Assembly (NCBI GenBank): GCA_938035945.1
Contig: CALHOU010000113.1
Coordinates: forward strand, 1-37,210
Source of the DNA: an uncultured Granulosicoccaceae bacterium
GTDB taxonomy: Bacteria > Pseudomonadota > Gammaproteobacteria > Granulosicoccales > Granulosicoccaceae
DNA: 37,210 nt
Reading direction: 5' to 3'
Position numbers and translations under genes: made by a program. Positions 1 through 7,308 of this stretch are shown piece after piece; within the stretch, counting starts at the first letter, position 1, and each line of letters opens with the position of its first letter. The notes under the pieces are model-generated. The model was not told the origin of the DNA, made no database searches, and worked only from the letters and a program-made list of their open reading frames with translations.

Positions 1-17
1 CTTGATTTTGGAGAAAG

Positions 18-680
18 GTGTTGGACGAACTAACAATAAGAAAAAAAATAATCGCACTGTGTCGGCAAATGAATGACAGTGGTTTAAACCAAGGTACTTC
101 GGGCAACATTAGTGCAGCTTATAACGGCAAAATGCTTATCACACCCAGTGGTGTGGCTTATGAAGAGATGGAGCCTGAGCAAATTGCCAGTATGTCATTG
201 GTACATGACATTGATCACTATGAAGGCCCATGCAAGCCTTCAAGCGAATGGCATTTTCATCGTGCCATACTCAAAAGCAATCCAGCGTTTGGGGCTGTTG
301 TGCATACCCACTCTAACTATGCCACAGTGCTATCTATTGGCCGTCAAGCTATACCTGCCTGCCATTATATGATTGCCGCGTTTGGTGGCAATTCAGTTCG
401 CTGTGCTGACTACGCGACATTTGGAACCACAGAGCTTAGCGATAATATACTCGAAGCTTTTCAAGACCGCTCAGCGTGTTTAATGGCAAATCATGGCATG
501 GTCGTCGCCGGTGCAAATCTGGATAAAGCCATGTGGGCGGCTGTGGAACTAGAAGCATTGTCCAGGCAATATTATCAAGCGCGTATGCTCGGCAATATGG
601 TTATATTGCCAAACGCAGAAATTGATATTGTGCTGGAAAAATTTAAGTCGTATGGTTTGCAAACCAAAGATGAGCAATAG
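18..680 (+). CDS. class II aldolase/adducin family protein (fuculose-1-phosphate aldolase-like)
   Basis: Probable zinc-dependent aldolase that splits a phosphorylated ketose into DHAP and an aldehyde, or a related epimerase. The 220 residues match the family length. Family landmarks are visible: the N-terminal GTSGNIS phosphate-binding loop (about 26-32), Glu77 in SSEWHFH as the probable catalytic acid, zinc ligands His96 and His98 in HTHSNYAT, and a third histidine, His159, in ANHGM. These sit about four residues later than in E. coli FucA. A GTG at 18 starts the frame, but a TTG one codon later has better spacing from the GGAGAAAGG ribosome site and is an alternative. It lies next to a PfkB kinase on the opposite strand and a sugar ABC importer, so it likely acts on the phosphorylated import product. 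The substrate cannot be read from sequence. Confidence 0.88.
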   Translation: MLDELTIRKKIIALCRQMNDSGLNQGTSGNISAAYNGKMLITPSGVAYEEMEPEQIASMSLVHDIDHYEGPCKPSSEWHFHRAILKSNPAFGAVVHTHSNYATVLSIGRQAIPACHYMIAAFGGNSVRCADYATFGTTELSDNILEAFQDRSACLMANHGMVVAGANLDKAMWAAVELEALSRQYYQARMLGNMVILPNAEIDIVLEKFKSYGLQTKDEQ

Positions 681-695
681 AGCTCAACGCTATAG

Positions 696-1640
696 CTAAT
701 TTAATCGATCGGCTTCGCGCATAAATTTTAGCGTTTGTTCTAAGTCAACAACGCCTGCATCCGATCCTAGCCCACTGGCCACCAAAGCCGATGTTCCAGT
801 GCCAAGCTCGCAGGCTTCTTCGAGCGAGTAACCCTTTGCAAGGCCTGCGATAAAACCGCCGCAATAACTATCACCGCAACCGGTGGTGTCCGATACTTCA
901 ACTTTGTAGGCTGGAATTAAAAATTCCTTATCGAGAGTTTTAATGAAAGAACCTTTTTCACCCCATTTGAAAATACAATTCTGCGCACCCATCTCCATGA
1001 AGAAGCGCGCGATTGAACTTGGTTCTTTCAAGCCGCTGAGAAATTCTGCTTCTTCCATAGAGGGCATGAAATAGTCAACGTGTGGTAGTAGCTCACTAAG
1101 CAAGCCATTGGTATTTTCATTTGGACCGATTAAATCAAAAGTAGTGGTGAGCCCTTTGGACTTAGCGTAGGCCAATAACTTCGCACTTTGGCCTTTATCC
1201 ATGGCGGCTAGAAATCCGGTACCGCCGTGATGTAAAAACCGTGCATTGCACACTGATTCAAACTGAGCTTCACTGACGAACAACTCATCGGAAGCACCTC
1301 GGCAGTGCAGGGCCGGTCTTTCGCCATTGGGTCTGATTGGTAAAATAGTGGCTGACGTTGCCATGGTGTCAGTGCGTGCGATGTGAGAGCAATCTATGCC
1401 CAATTCTTCGTAGCTGGCGACGATAAAGTCGCCCTTTTCATCATTTCCGACACAGGCAGCGGTTGCGCATTGAAGCCCGAGTTTTGCCGCGTTGATAACG
1501 GCTCCAGCAGCGGTGCCGGCAGCATTCATGCGTATTTCGTCAATGAATGCGATGCCGCCACCTTCGGGTATGGCCTCCACTGGGCGGCCCGCGATGTCTA
1601 AAATCGTCAATCCGACAAACATTGCATCAAAATTCGACAC
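696..1640 (-). CDS. PfkB/ribokinase family carbohydrate kinase
   Basis: Cytoplasmic ATP-dependent sugar kinase of the ribokinase/PfkB fold, 314 residues, a normal length. The C-terminal signature DTTGCGDSYCGGF (251-263) carries the catalytic-base Asp257 and the anion-hole glycines; an N-terminal GG motif (27-29) and an AAGTAAGAVINAAKLG stretch (40-55) match the substrate-binding side. The start is a GTG preceded by a perfect AGGAGG at 1645-1650, with short 4-nt spacing. It is convergent with the aldolase and divergent from the binding-protein gene, so it is transcribed separately from the transporter. It plausibly phosphorylates the imported sugar, which the aldolase then cleaves. Substrate unknown. 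Confidence 0.88.
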   Translation of the reverse strand: MSNFDAMFVGLTILDIAGRPVEAIPEGGGIAFIDEIRMNAAGTAAGAVINAAKLGLQCATAACVGNDEKGDFIVASYEELGIDCSHIARTDTMATSATILPIRPNGERPALHCRGASDELFVSEAQFESVCNARFLHHGGTGFLAAMDKGQSAKLLAYAKSKGLTTTFDLIGPNENTNGLLSELLPHVDYFMPSMEEAEFLSGLKEPSSIARFFMEMGAQNCIFKWGEKGSFIKTLDKEFLIPAYKVEVSDTTGCGDSYCGGFIAGLAKGYSLEEACELGTGTSALVASGLGSDAGVVDLEQTLKFMREADRLN

Positions 1641-1681
1641 GTTCCCTCCTAGCAGTTCGGCTTCTCAAATTAAATCAATAT

Positions 1682-1710
1682 TTGACAAATGGTACCTAGT
1701 TTGACATAAG
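1682..1710 (+). promoter_or_regulatory. candidate promoter / direct repeat TTTGACA upstream of the importer operon
   Basis: TTTGACA occurs twice, at 1681-1687 and 1700-1706, start to start 19 bp, in the divergent interval between the kinase and the binding-protein gene. The first copy as a -35 has CATAAG at 17-bp spacing, a poor -10 box. The repeat could equally be a regulator site. No clear LacI-type palindrome is present beyond GGTACC at 1691-1696. Confidence 0.3.
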
Positions 1711-1837
1711 TTAGCTTGGCTTTTTTTTCTTACGTCGACTCAGACTGGGCTCTTCGCCGGAACTGCGCTCGCGTGTTTAGTCAATTTGGCTCGAACCGAG
1801 AATTTGAGCTGCTAATAAAAACTTGGAGAAAACGAAG

Positions 1838-2827
1838 ATGAGAAAACATCGAACATTGATCAAAAGCGCATTTTCCACCGCGCTAGGAGTTGGCGCTGCC
1901 GTTCTGTTGTCAGGGGCTGCGCAGGCGGCTGATTTATCGTTGAAGGGAAAAAAGATTGGTGTAGCAGTTGTTGGTACCCAGCACTTTTGGGACCGTGAAG
2001 CATTCAACGGCGCACTGGATATGGTGAAAGAGCTTGGTGGCGAACCGGTACCTGTTGATGGTGGCCGAGACAACCAAGTACACGCCGATAATCACGACAT
2101 ATTGTTGTCGAATAAAGTTGACGCAGTCATATCCATTCTTGGAGATGGTGCTGTTGAACCAAAATTTGAAGCCTTGAAAGGTGCTGGAATACCCGTATTC
2201 ACGGTAGATCACTTGTCGCCTCATGGTGTTAACAACACCACCTCTGACAACTACTACATGGGTACAACCATTGGTCGTTACATGGCTGATGCAATCGGTG
2301 GCAAAGGTAAGGTTGCCGTATTCAATGCCTTCGAAGGTGCATTGCGTATCTGTGGCATTCGTGCCGGACTATGGAAATATGTCCTGCAAGATTACCCTGG
2401 CATCGAAATAATTCAGCCTGAGCTGGCAGAAGAGTTTGCTAACGCACCTGAAGATGCGCGAAAGAAAACGTTGGATCTTTTAAACCAATACCCAGAAGGT
2501 ACGCTTGATGCAATTCATGTTGGTTGTTGGGATCAACCGGCGATCGGTGTAGTGCAAGCTTTGGAAGAAGCGGGCCGTACAGATGTAAAAGTCACAGCCT
2601 TAGATGGGGGGCCTGATACGCTTGAAATCATGGCAGAAGATGGTAGCCCGTTTGTTGCCAACGTTGCACAGCAACCGCGTTTGATTGGTCAAACTGCAGC
2701 GATGAATGCAGCTCGTCATTTCGCTGGTGAATCCTTGCTTCCTCAAACATTCGTTGATGTACGTCCAGTGAATGGTCCTGAAGAAGCCAAAGCCGTCTAC
2801 GAAGAATTAGGCTACGGTACCTTGTAA
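1838..2827 (+). CDS. sugar ABC transporter periplasmic substrate-binding protein
   Basis: Periplasmic sugar-binding protein of the ribose/galactose-binding (Peripla_BP_4) family, the specificity component of the importer encoded downstream. Residues 1-31 form a signal peptide with a basic start, a hydrophobic core and a predicted AQA/AD cleavage site. The mature part begins with a beta strand typical of the family (KKIGVAVVGTQHFW) and has the second-lobe motif VTALDGGPD. The frame is open from a TTG at 1823, but the ATG at 1838 is preferred: GGAG at 1825-1828 lies 9 nt before it, and the signal peptide then begins normally. The mature size of about 300 residues is usual. Ligand unknown; the neighbouring kinase and aldolase suggest a monosaccharide or sugar alcohol. 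Confidence 0.9.
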   Translation: MRKHRTLIKSAFSTALGVGAAVLLSGAAQAADLSLKGKKIGVAVVGTQHFWDREAFNGALDMVKELGGEPVPVDGGRDNQVHADNHDILLSNKVDAVISILGDGAVEPKFEALKGAGIPVFTVDHLSPHGVNNTTSDNYYMGTTIGRYMADAIGGKGKVAVFNAFEGALRICGIRAGLWKYVLQDYPGIEIIQPELAEEFANAPEDARKKTLDLLNQYPEGTLDAIHVGCWDQPAIGVVQALEEAGRTDVKVTALDGGPDTLEIMAEDGSPFVANVAQQPRLIGQTAAMNAARHFAGESLLPQTFVDVRPVNGPEEAKAVYEELGYGTL

Positions 2828-2828
2828 G

Positions 2829-2849
2829 TAACGATTCCTCCAATCGTTA
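2829..2849 (+). terminator. intercistronic hairpin 1 after the binding-protein gene
   Basis: Perfect 8-bp inverted repeat TAACGATT / AATCGTTA with a 5-nt loop, starting 2 nt after the stop codon of the binding-protein gene. It is AT-rich with no U tract, so it is more likely an mRNA 3'-end stabiliser or part of a compound attenuator than a terminator alone. Confidence 0.5.
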
Positions 2850-2855
2850 GAAAGG

Positions 2856-2884
2856 GCGGGGTGTGAAGACAATTCGCATCCCGC
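2856..2884 (+). terminator. intercistronic hairpin 2, probable attenuator before the ABC ATPase gene
   Basis: A 12-bp stem pairs 2856-2867 with 2873-2884 around a 5-nt loop, with two G-U pairs and a GC-rich base. It is followed by TTTGCTATTCTTT, a broken U-rich tail. This is what a partially effective intrinsic terminator looks like; such elements in binding-protein-dependent operons give more binding protein than membrane subunits. Confidence 0.6.
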
Positions 2885-2931
2885 TTTGCTATTCTTTAAG
2901 TCTCGCACATCCTGCTACTTAGCCTTGCACT

Positions 2932-4455
2932 ATGACCTTGCCGGTTGAACATATCTTAGAAATGCAAGGCATTTCAAAAGCCTTCCCCGGCGTTCAGGCG
3001 CTCGATAAGACCGACCTTTTCGTCCGCAAAGGTTCTATCCATGGTCTGGTTGGAGAAAACGGTGCGGGAAAATCCACCATCATCAAAGTCTTGGCTGGTA
3101 TCTACACGCGTGACGAGGGTACCGTTTCAATTAACGGTGCGGCTTGTGATGCGTTAGCGCCTGCGGTGGTGCATGAAGCAGGCGTTCGCTTTATTCATCA
3201 AGAATTACACCTCGTGCCTTATTTCACTGTTGCTGAATCTGTGTTTATGGGACAAGAACAGCACGGTGTGCTCGGTTTGGCCGGTCGGCGCATGCGTCGT
3301 CGAGCGGAGCAATTTTTAAAAGAGTCTCTCAATTGCGAACTTGATGGTAAGGCGCTTATTCGGACCTTAAGTCCAGCAGAAAAAAAACTGGTGCAAATTG
3401 CCCGTGCACTGATTGATGACAAAGCCAGACTGGTTATTTTCGATGAACCTACCGCGCCTTTAGCCAGTGGTGAAACCGAACAGGTATTCAAAGCGATTCG
3501 CCGTTTAAAAGAGCGTGGAATATCGATGATTTATGTATCGCACTACTTGGGCGAGATCACCGATCTTTGCGATGAAGTTACCGTGTTCCGAAACGGTGCG
3601 ACGGTTGCCCAGTTAAATCGCGTAGATGCCAACTCCACCCAAACCATTATTCATAACATGGTAGGACGCGATATCGATGCGCTGTATCCAGAAAAAAAGC
3701 ACAGCGATGGTGCTCGCATGTTCAGCGTCAGTGCTCTTGGCGATAACAGTCGCTTTTTTAACGTTGATCTTAATATCAGTGCTGGGGAAGTACTTGGCGT
3801 TGCTGGGTTAATTGGCTCGGGGCGTGAAGAGTTTATCGATACGCTTTATGGCTTGCGCCGGGCGGAAGCTGGCGATATGCAATTTGACGGGCGTGAGCTT
3901 AAGCTGAAGTCACCTGCCGATGCTGTAGCGAATGGGATCGTACTAGTGCCTAGAGATCGGCGCAATGATGGTCTTGTATTGAATATGAGTGTTGGCGATA
4001 ACATTAATCTTGCGTCTCTAGACGAAGTTGCGTGGGCACGCATGGAAAAACGTGGCCTGTCGTTAAAGCGTGCAAACGAGCTTAGCGAGCAAATCGATAT
4101 TCGACCACGAAACCCCAAAGCCATTACTCGTTTCTTAAGTGGCGGCAATCAACAGAAGGTGGTGTTAGCGCGTTGGTTAGCCACGCAGTCTAAGCTGTTT
4201 ATCCTTGATGAACCTACTGTAGGTGTCGATATTGGCGCGAAGGTCGAAATCTACCAACTGATTAAAGAACTCGCTGCCAATGGTGCAGCGGTGATTGTGT
4301 CATCTTCTGATCCGCAAGAAATGCTTGGATTATGCCACCGAATCATGGTGATGTATCGTGGTGAAGTGGTTGAAGATACACCCATAGATGCCATCGATTT
4401 CGATTCTCTGTTGGCTCTGTCAACCTCTGGCGCAAGAGTGGCGAGTACGGCATGA
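2932..4455 (+). CDS. sugar ABC transporter ATP-binding protein (RbsA/MglA type, two ATPase domains)
   Basis: Cytoplasmic energising subunit of the sugar importer, 507 residues, the usual size of fused double ATPases of the carbohydrate-uptake-2 family. The first domain has Walker A GENGAGKST (41-49), a degenerate signature LSPAEKK and Walker B RLVIFDEPT. The second has the typically degenerate Walker A GLIGSGREE, a full signature LSGGNQQK and Walker B LFILDEPTVGVD. Loss of GK in the second Walker A is normal in this family. The stop overlaps the first permease start by 4 bp (ATGA), so the two are translationally coupled. Confidence 0.95.
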   Translation: MTLPVEHILEMQGISKAFPGVQALDKTDLFVRKGSIHGLVGENGAGKSTIIKVLAGIYTRDEGTVSINGAACDALAPAVVHEAGVRFIHQELHLVPYFTVAESVFMGQEQHGVLGLAGRRMRRRAEQFLKESLNCELDGKALIRTLSPAEKKLVQIARALIDDKARLVIFDEPTAPLASGETEQVFKAIRRLKERGISMIYVSHYLGEITDLCDEVTVFRNGATVAQLNRVDANSTQTIIHNMVGRDIDALYPEKKHSDGARMFSVSALGDNSRFFNVDLNISAGEVLGVAGLIGSGREEFIDTLYGLRRAEAGDMQFDGRELKLKSPADAVANGIVLVPRDRRNDGLVLNMSVGDNINLASLDEVAWARMEKRGLSLKRANELSEQIDIRPRNPKAITRFLSGGNQQKVVLARWLATQSKLFILDEPTVGVDIGAKVEIYQLIKELAANGAAVIVSSSDPQEMLGLCHRIMVMYRGEVVEDTPIDAIDFDSLLALSTSGARVASTA

Positions 4456-5444
4456 GCGGCACTAACTCTGTAAGTCGACCCGCTTTGTTCTCGGCCGGTG
4501 CATTGTTCTCAGCCGCGCCGTTGATTATATTTATAGTGTTGCTGATTTATCTTGGTATTTCTGCGCCCAACCTGACCGACCCGGCAACGATCAATTTAAT
4601 ATTGAAGCAAAGTGTGCCCACCGTGGTTGTTTGTTTGGGTTTGGCAACGGTTGTGGTGGCTGGCGGAGACGATGTAGTCTCTGGTGGCATAGACTTATCC
4701 ATCCCTGCCACAGCGATCATATGCGCAGGTATTCTTGCCGATCAGCTGACCAATCATGGATCGCCACTTTGGTCTGCCATTGCTTTAGCTGCCGTAGCGG
4801 CGGTGACGATGGGCGTGTTAAACGCTGTACTGGTTGTTGCGATTGGCATGACGCCATTGTTGGCTACGCTTGCCAGTTCGGTTGCGGCGGTCGGGGTGAC
4901 AAAAGTCATTACCTCAAGCCGGCGCATAAACGTTGATCACCCGTTTGTTATTTATATACGCGATGCCAACGTAGCTGGTGTTCCAAGTGCCGTATTGATC
5001 GCTGCCGTGTTTGTATTGCTCTTTTGTTTTGCAGTGCATCGAACCCGATGGGGCATGCAATTGCAGGCAGTGGGTGGAAGTCGCGACGCGGCCGAAGTGT
5101 CTGGTATTAAAACGTCGTCACTCGTCGCGCAATCGTTTTTTATAGCAGCGCTTGCTGGTTTTTTAGCATCCTTTTTTGTATTAGCTCGAGGTTCGGGTTC
5201 AACCCCAGGCTCAGAAGAAAATTTGCTGCTCGAAATGGTACTAGCAACATTTCTCGGTGCAGCTTTCTCTCCTCGACGGATCGTAACGGTATGGGGTGCT
5301 GTGCTAGGCGCTGTATTGGTAACTGCGTTATCCGTGGGTTTTAAGTCGATTGGGGTAAATGTTTTCTGGACCGGATGTATAAAGGGGACCTTAATACTCA
5401 TTGTGGTTGCATCAGCGGCTTATTCGGGTAGAGCGCAGTCATGA
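4452..5444 (+). CDS. sugar ABC transporter permease 1 (RbsC-like)
   Basis: Inner-membrane permease of the BPD_transp_2/RbsC family, 330 residues with roughly eight to ten hydrophobic segments. It has the family motif SGGIDLS near residue 79 and the cytoplasmic coupling segment AAEVSGIKTSS (about 213-223), which contacts the ATPase. It overlaps both neighbours by 4 bp, so translation is coupled from the ATPase through to the second permease. Two non-identical permeases imply a heterodimeric channel, unlike the RbsC homodimer. Confidence 0.93.
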   Translation: MSGTNSVSRPALFSAGALFSAAPLIIFIVLLIYLGISAPNLTDPATINLILKQSVPTVVVCLGLATVVVAGGDDVVSGGIDLSIPATAIICAGILADQLTNHGSPLWSAIALAAVAAVTMGVLNAVLVVAIGMTPLLATLASSVAAVGVTKVITSSRRINVDHPFVIYIRDANVAGVPSAVLIAAVFVLLFCFAVHRTRWGMQLQAVGGSRDAAEVSGIKTSSLVAQSFFIAALAGFLASFFVLARGSGSTPGSEENLLLEMVLATFLGAAFSPRRIVTVWGAVLGAVLVTALSVGFKSIGVNVFWTGCIKGTLILIVVASAAYSGRAQS

Positions 5445-6421
5445 GTAACACGACGAGCAACACAGGCTTTGAGGGCTTTGGTGCCAAAGCGATATTTGTG
5501 CGCTACGGTTTTTTGATTATCATCGCCGCGTTTGTTGCCTTTTTTTCGTTCTATACCGATTCGTTTTTAAATGGCTCGAACTTATTAAACATTGTTGAAG
5601 GCTCGGCCATTTTATTGATTCTGGCCTTGGGCATGACCTTGATCGTGACCATGGGCGGGATTGATTTATCTGTTGGTATCGCGATGGATTTCGGTGCGGC
5701 TTTCGCTATCGTTGCGATGAAGGAATATCAGGTTGCTTGGTATTTCGCGGTCCTTATTGGCATCGCCGGTGGTGGTCTTGTTGGTTTGTTAAATGCTTTT
5801 CTTGTGGTGAAGTTAAAAGTCAGTCCGTTTATGGCGACCTTGGGTACGTTTTTTATTGGCAGCAGTGTACAACGCATTTTCACCAACGGTGGTGGTCCCA
5901 TCTCTTATCGACGTGTTGCCCAGGAATACCGGGATTTGGCAGTTGGCGATATCGCTGGTATACCCACAGAAGTTGTGATCGCGTTTGTTGTGCTGGTTAT
6001 CTACTTTTTGCTGTTAGAACGATCCGTGTTTGGCAAACGAATGCATGCAATTGGTTTGCAACAAAGTGCGGCCTTAGTTTCTGGCATTAAGGTGCGTCAC
6101 TATTTGTTTTTTGGGTTTGTGTTTGCCTCGGCCACGTGTGCCATCGGCGGCATTATTGGCTCGGCGAACTTAAGAATGTTCACGCCTCTGGCCGGTTATT
6201 CCTATTTGCTGGATGCCATTGCGGCTGTGTTTATTGGCGCATCCATTCATCCGCAAGGACGACCGAACGTCCCCGGCACGCTTATTGGCGTGTTGTTTTT
6301 GGGGATAGTGGCGAACGGTTTAAACTTGCTTGGATTGAATTTTAATACCAAAGATGCGCTTTCAGGCATTATCCTTGTTGGTGCTTTGGCTTTAGCTGTT
6401 ATGCAAAAGCGCCTTCGCTGA
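5441..6421 (+). CDS. sugar ABC transporter permease 2 (RbsC-like)
   Basis: Second inner-membrane permease of the same family, 326 residues, with MGGIDLSVGIAMD around residues 70-82, a C-terminal ALVSGIKV coupling segment and many hydrophobic helices. It starts within an ATGA overlap with permease 1 and ends the transporter gene run. It is clearly homologous to but distinct from permease 1, as expected for partners in a heterodimeric channel. Confidence 0.93.
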   Translation: MSNTTSNTGFEGFGAKAIFVRYGFLIIIAAFVAFFSFYTDSFLNGSNLLNIVEGSAILLILALGMTLIVTMGGIDLSVGIAMDFGAAFAIVAMKEYQVAWYFAVLIGIAGGGLVGLLNAFLVVKLKVSPFMATLGTFFIGSSVQRIFTNGGGPISYRRVAQEYRDLAVGDIAGIPTEVVIAFVVLVIYFLLLERSVFGKRMHAIGLQQSAALVSGIKVRHYLFFGFVFASATCAIGGIIGSANLRMFTPLAGYSYLLDAIAAVFIGASIHPQGRPNVPGTLIGVLFLGIVANGLNLLGLNFNTKDALSGIILVGALALAVMQKRLR

Positions 6422-6429
6422 TACTAAAC

Positions 6430-7158
6430 ATGATTGAAAATTTTAATCAATGGCAAAACGCCTTTATGGATGCTGGTATGGTTGCCAGCGTGCAAGCGGT
6501 GGATGACCACGTATCAAAGCTTTCACTGTCTGAGCTTGACTTAATTGAGTCATCCGTAGCTAAAAGACAACATACTTTTTCAACTGGCCGATATTGTGCG
6601 AAGAGCGCCTTATCAGAAATTGGTATCAACACGCCGGATTATGATAATAAATTGTTGCGTCAGAGTGATGGTTCAGTGGCTTGGCCAATGGGTTCAATTG
6701 GCAGCATCTCACATACTAACGAGTGGGCCATAGCAGCAGTTTCAAAAGATGATTCGGATTTGGTTTCAATAGGCATTGATATAGAACGTATTGATCGCGT
6801 CGAGAAAGACATCCTTAAACTTATTGCCACCGATGCGGAACGCCAGGCCTTAGAGGCAAACTTCGAAATACGTTGGGGGCGAGTTGCTTTGTTTAGCATT
6901 AAGGAAAGTGTGTACAAATGCTTACGGCCCATTTATGGTGAATTTATTCAATTCAAAGATGTGCAATTGTCAAACTTGTCTTCACCTTGTACACATCCCA
7001 AAGATATTGTTCTGAAAAATGATGTTGAAATATATTGTCCTAGCGTTCAGCTGCTTTTGCCGGCACTGGCGCAGTGTTGTGATGAGGGCCAAATAAAAAT
7101 TCGCCTTGCCGTTATGCCAAAGCACGTTATCAGCCTTGTTACCTATCATCGTACTTGA
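6430..7158 (+). CDS. 4'-phosphopantetheinyl transferase superfamily protein
   Basis: Transfers the phosphopantetheine arm of CoA to carrier-protein domains of fatty acid, polyketide, peptide or lysine biosynthesis. The 242 residues hold the Sfp/EntD-type motifs in order: GSISHT (91-96), the magnesium-binding IGIDIE (114-119) and FSIKESVYKCL (155-165) with the W/F-x-x-KE-x-x-x-K pattern (Lys158, Glu159, Lys163). The length matches the two-lobed Sfp class, not the small AcpS class. It begins 8 bp after the permease stop without a visible promoter, so it is probably co-transcribed with the sugar importer although no functional link is obvious. No carrier protein or synthase is in view. Confidence 0.9.
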   Translation: MIENFNQWQNAFMDAGMVASVQAVDDHVSKLSLSELDLIESSVAKRQHTFSTGRYCAKSALSEIGINTPDYDNKLLRQSDGSVAWPMGSIGSISHTNEWAIAAVSKDDSDLVSIGIDIERIDRVEKDILKLIATDAERQALEANFEIRWGRVALFSIKESVYKCLRPIYGEFIQFKDVQLSNLSSPCTHPKDIVLKNDVEIYCPSVQLLLPALAQCCDEGQIKIRLAVMPKHVISLVTYHRT

Positions 7159-7308
7159 GCCTGTGACGCTCAGCCCGCCTCGCGTTTAGATGACCTAAGT
7201 CAAATAATTGAGAACCTGCCCACATTATTGGGCCTGCCCACACTTGTTGTTACAGGTGATTCAGCCGCTAATATTCTAATAATATGGCGTTGTGGAAGAA
7301 CGATCCCT

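Noticed and set aside
4952..5401. 149-codon minus-strand frame inside permease 1
   Set aside because: Shadow of a well-supported membrane-protein gene; composition is low-complexity without a recognisable domain.
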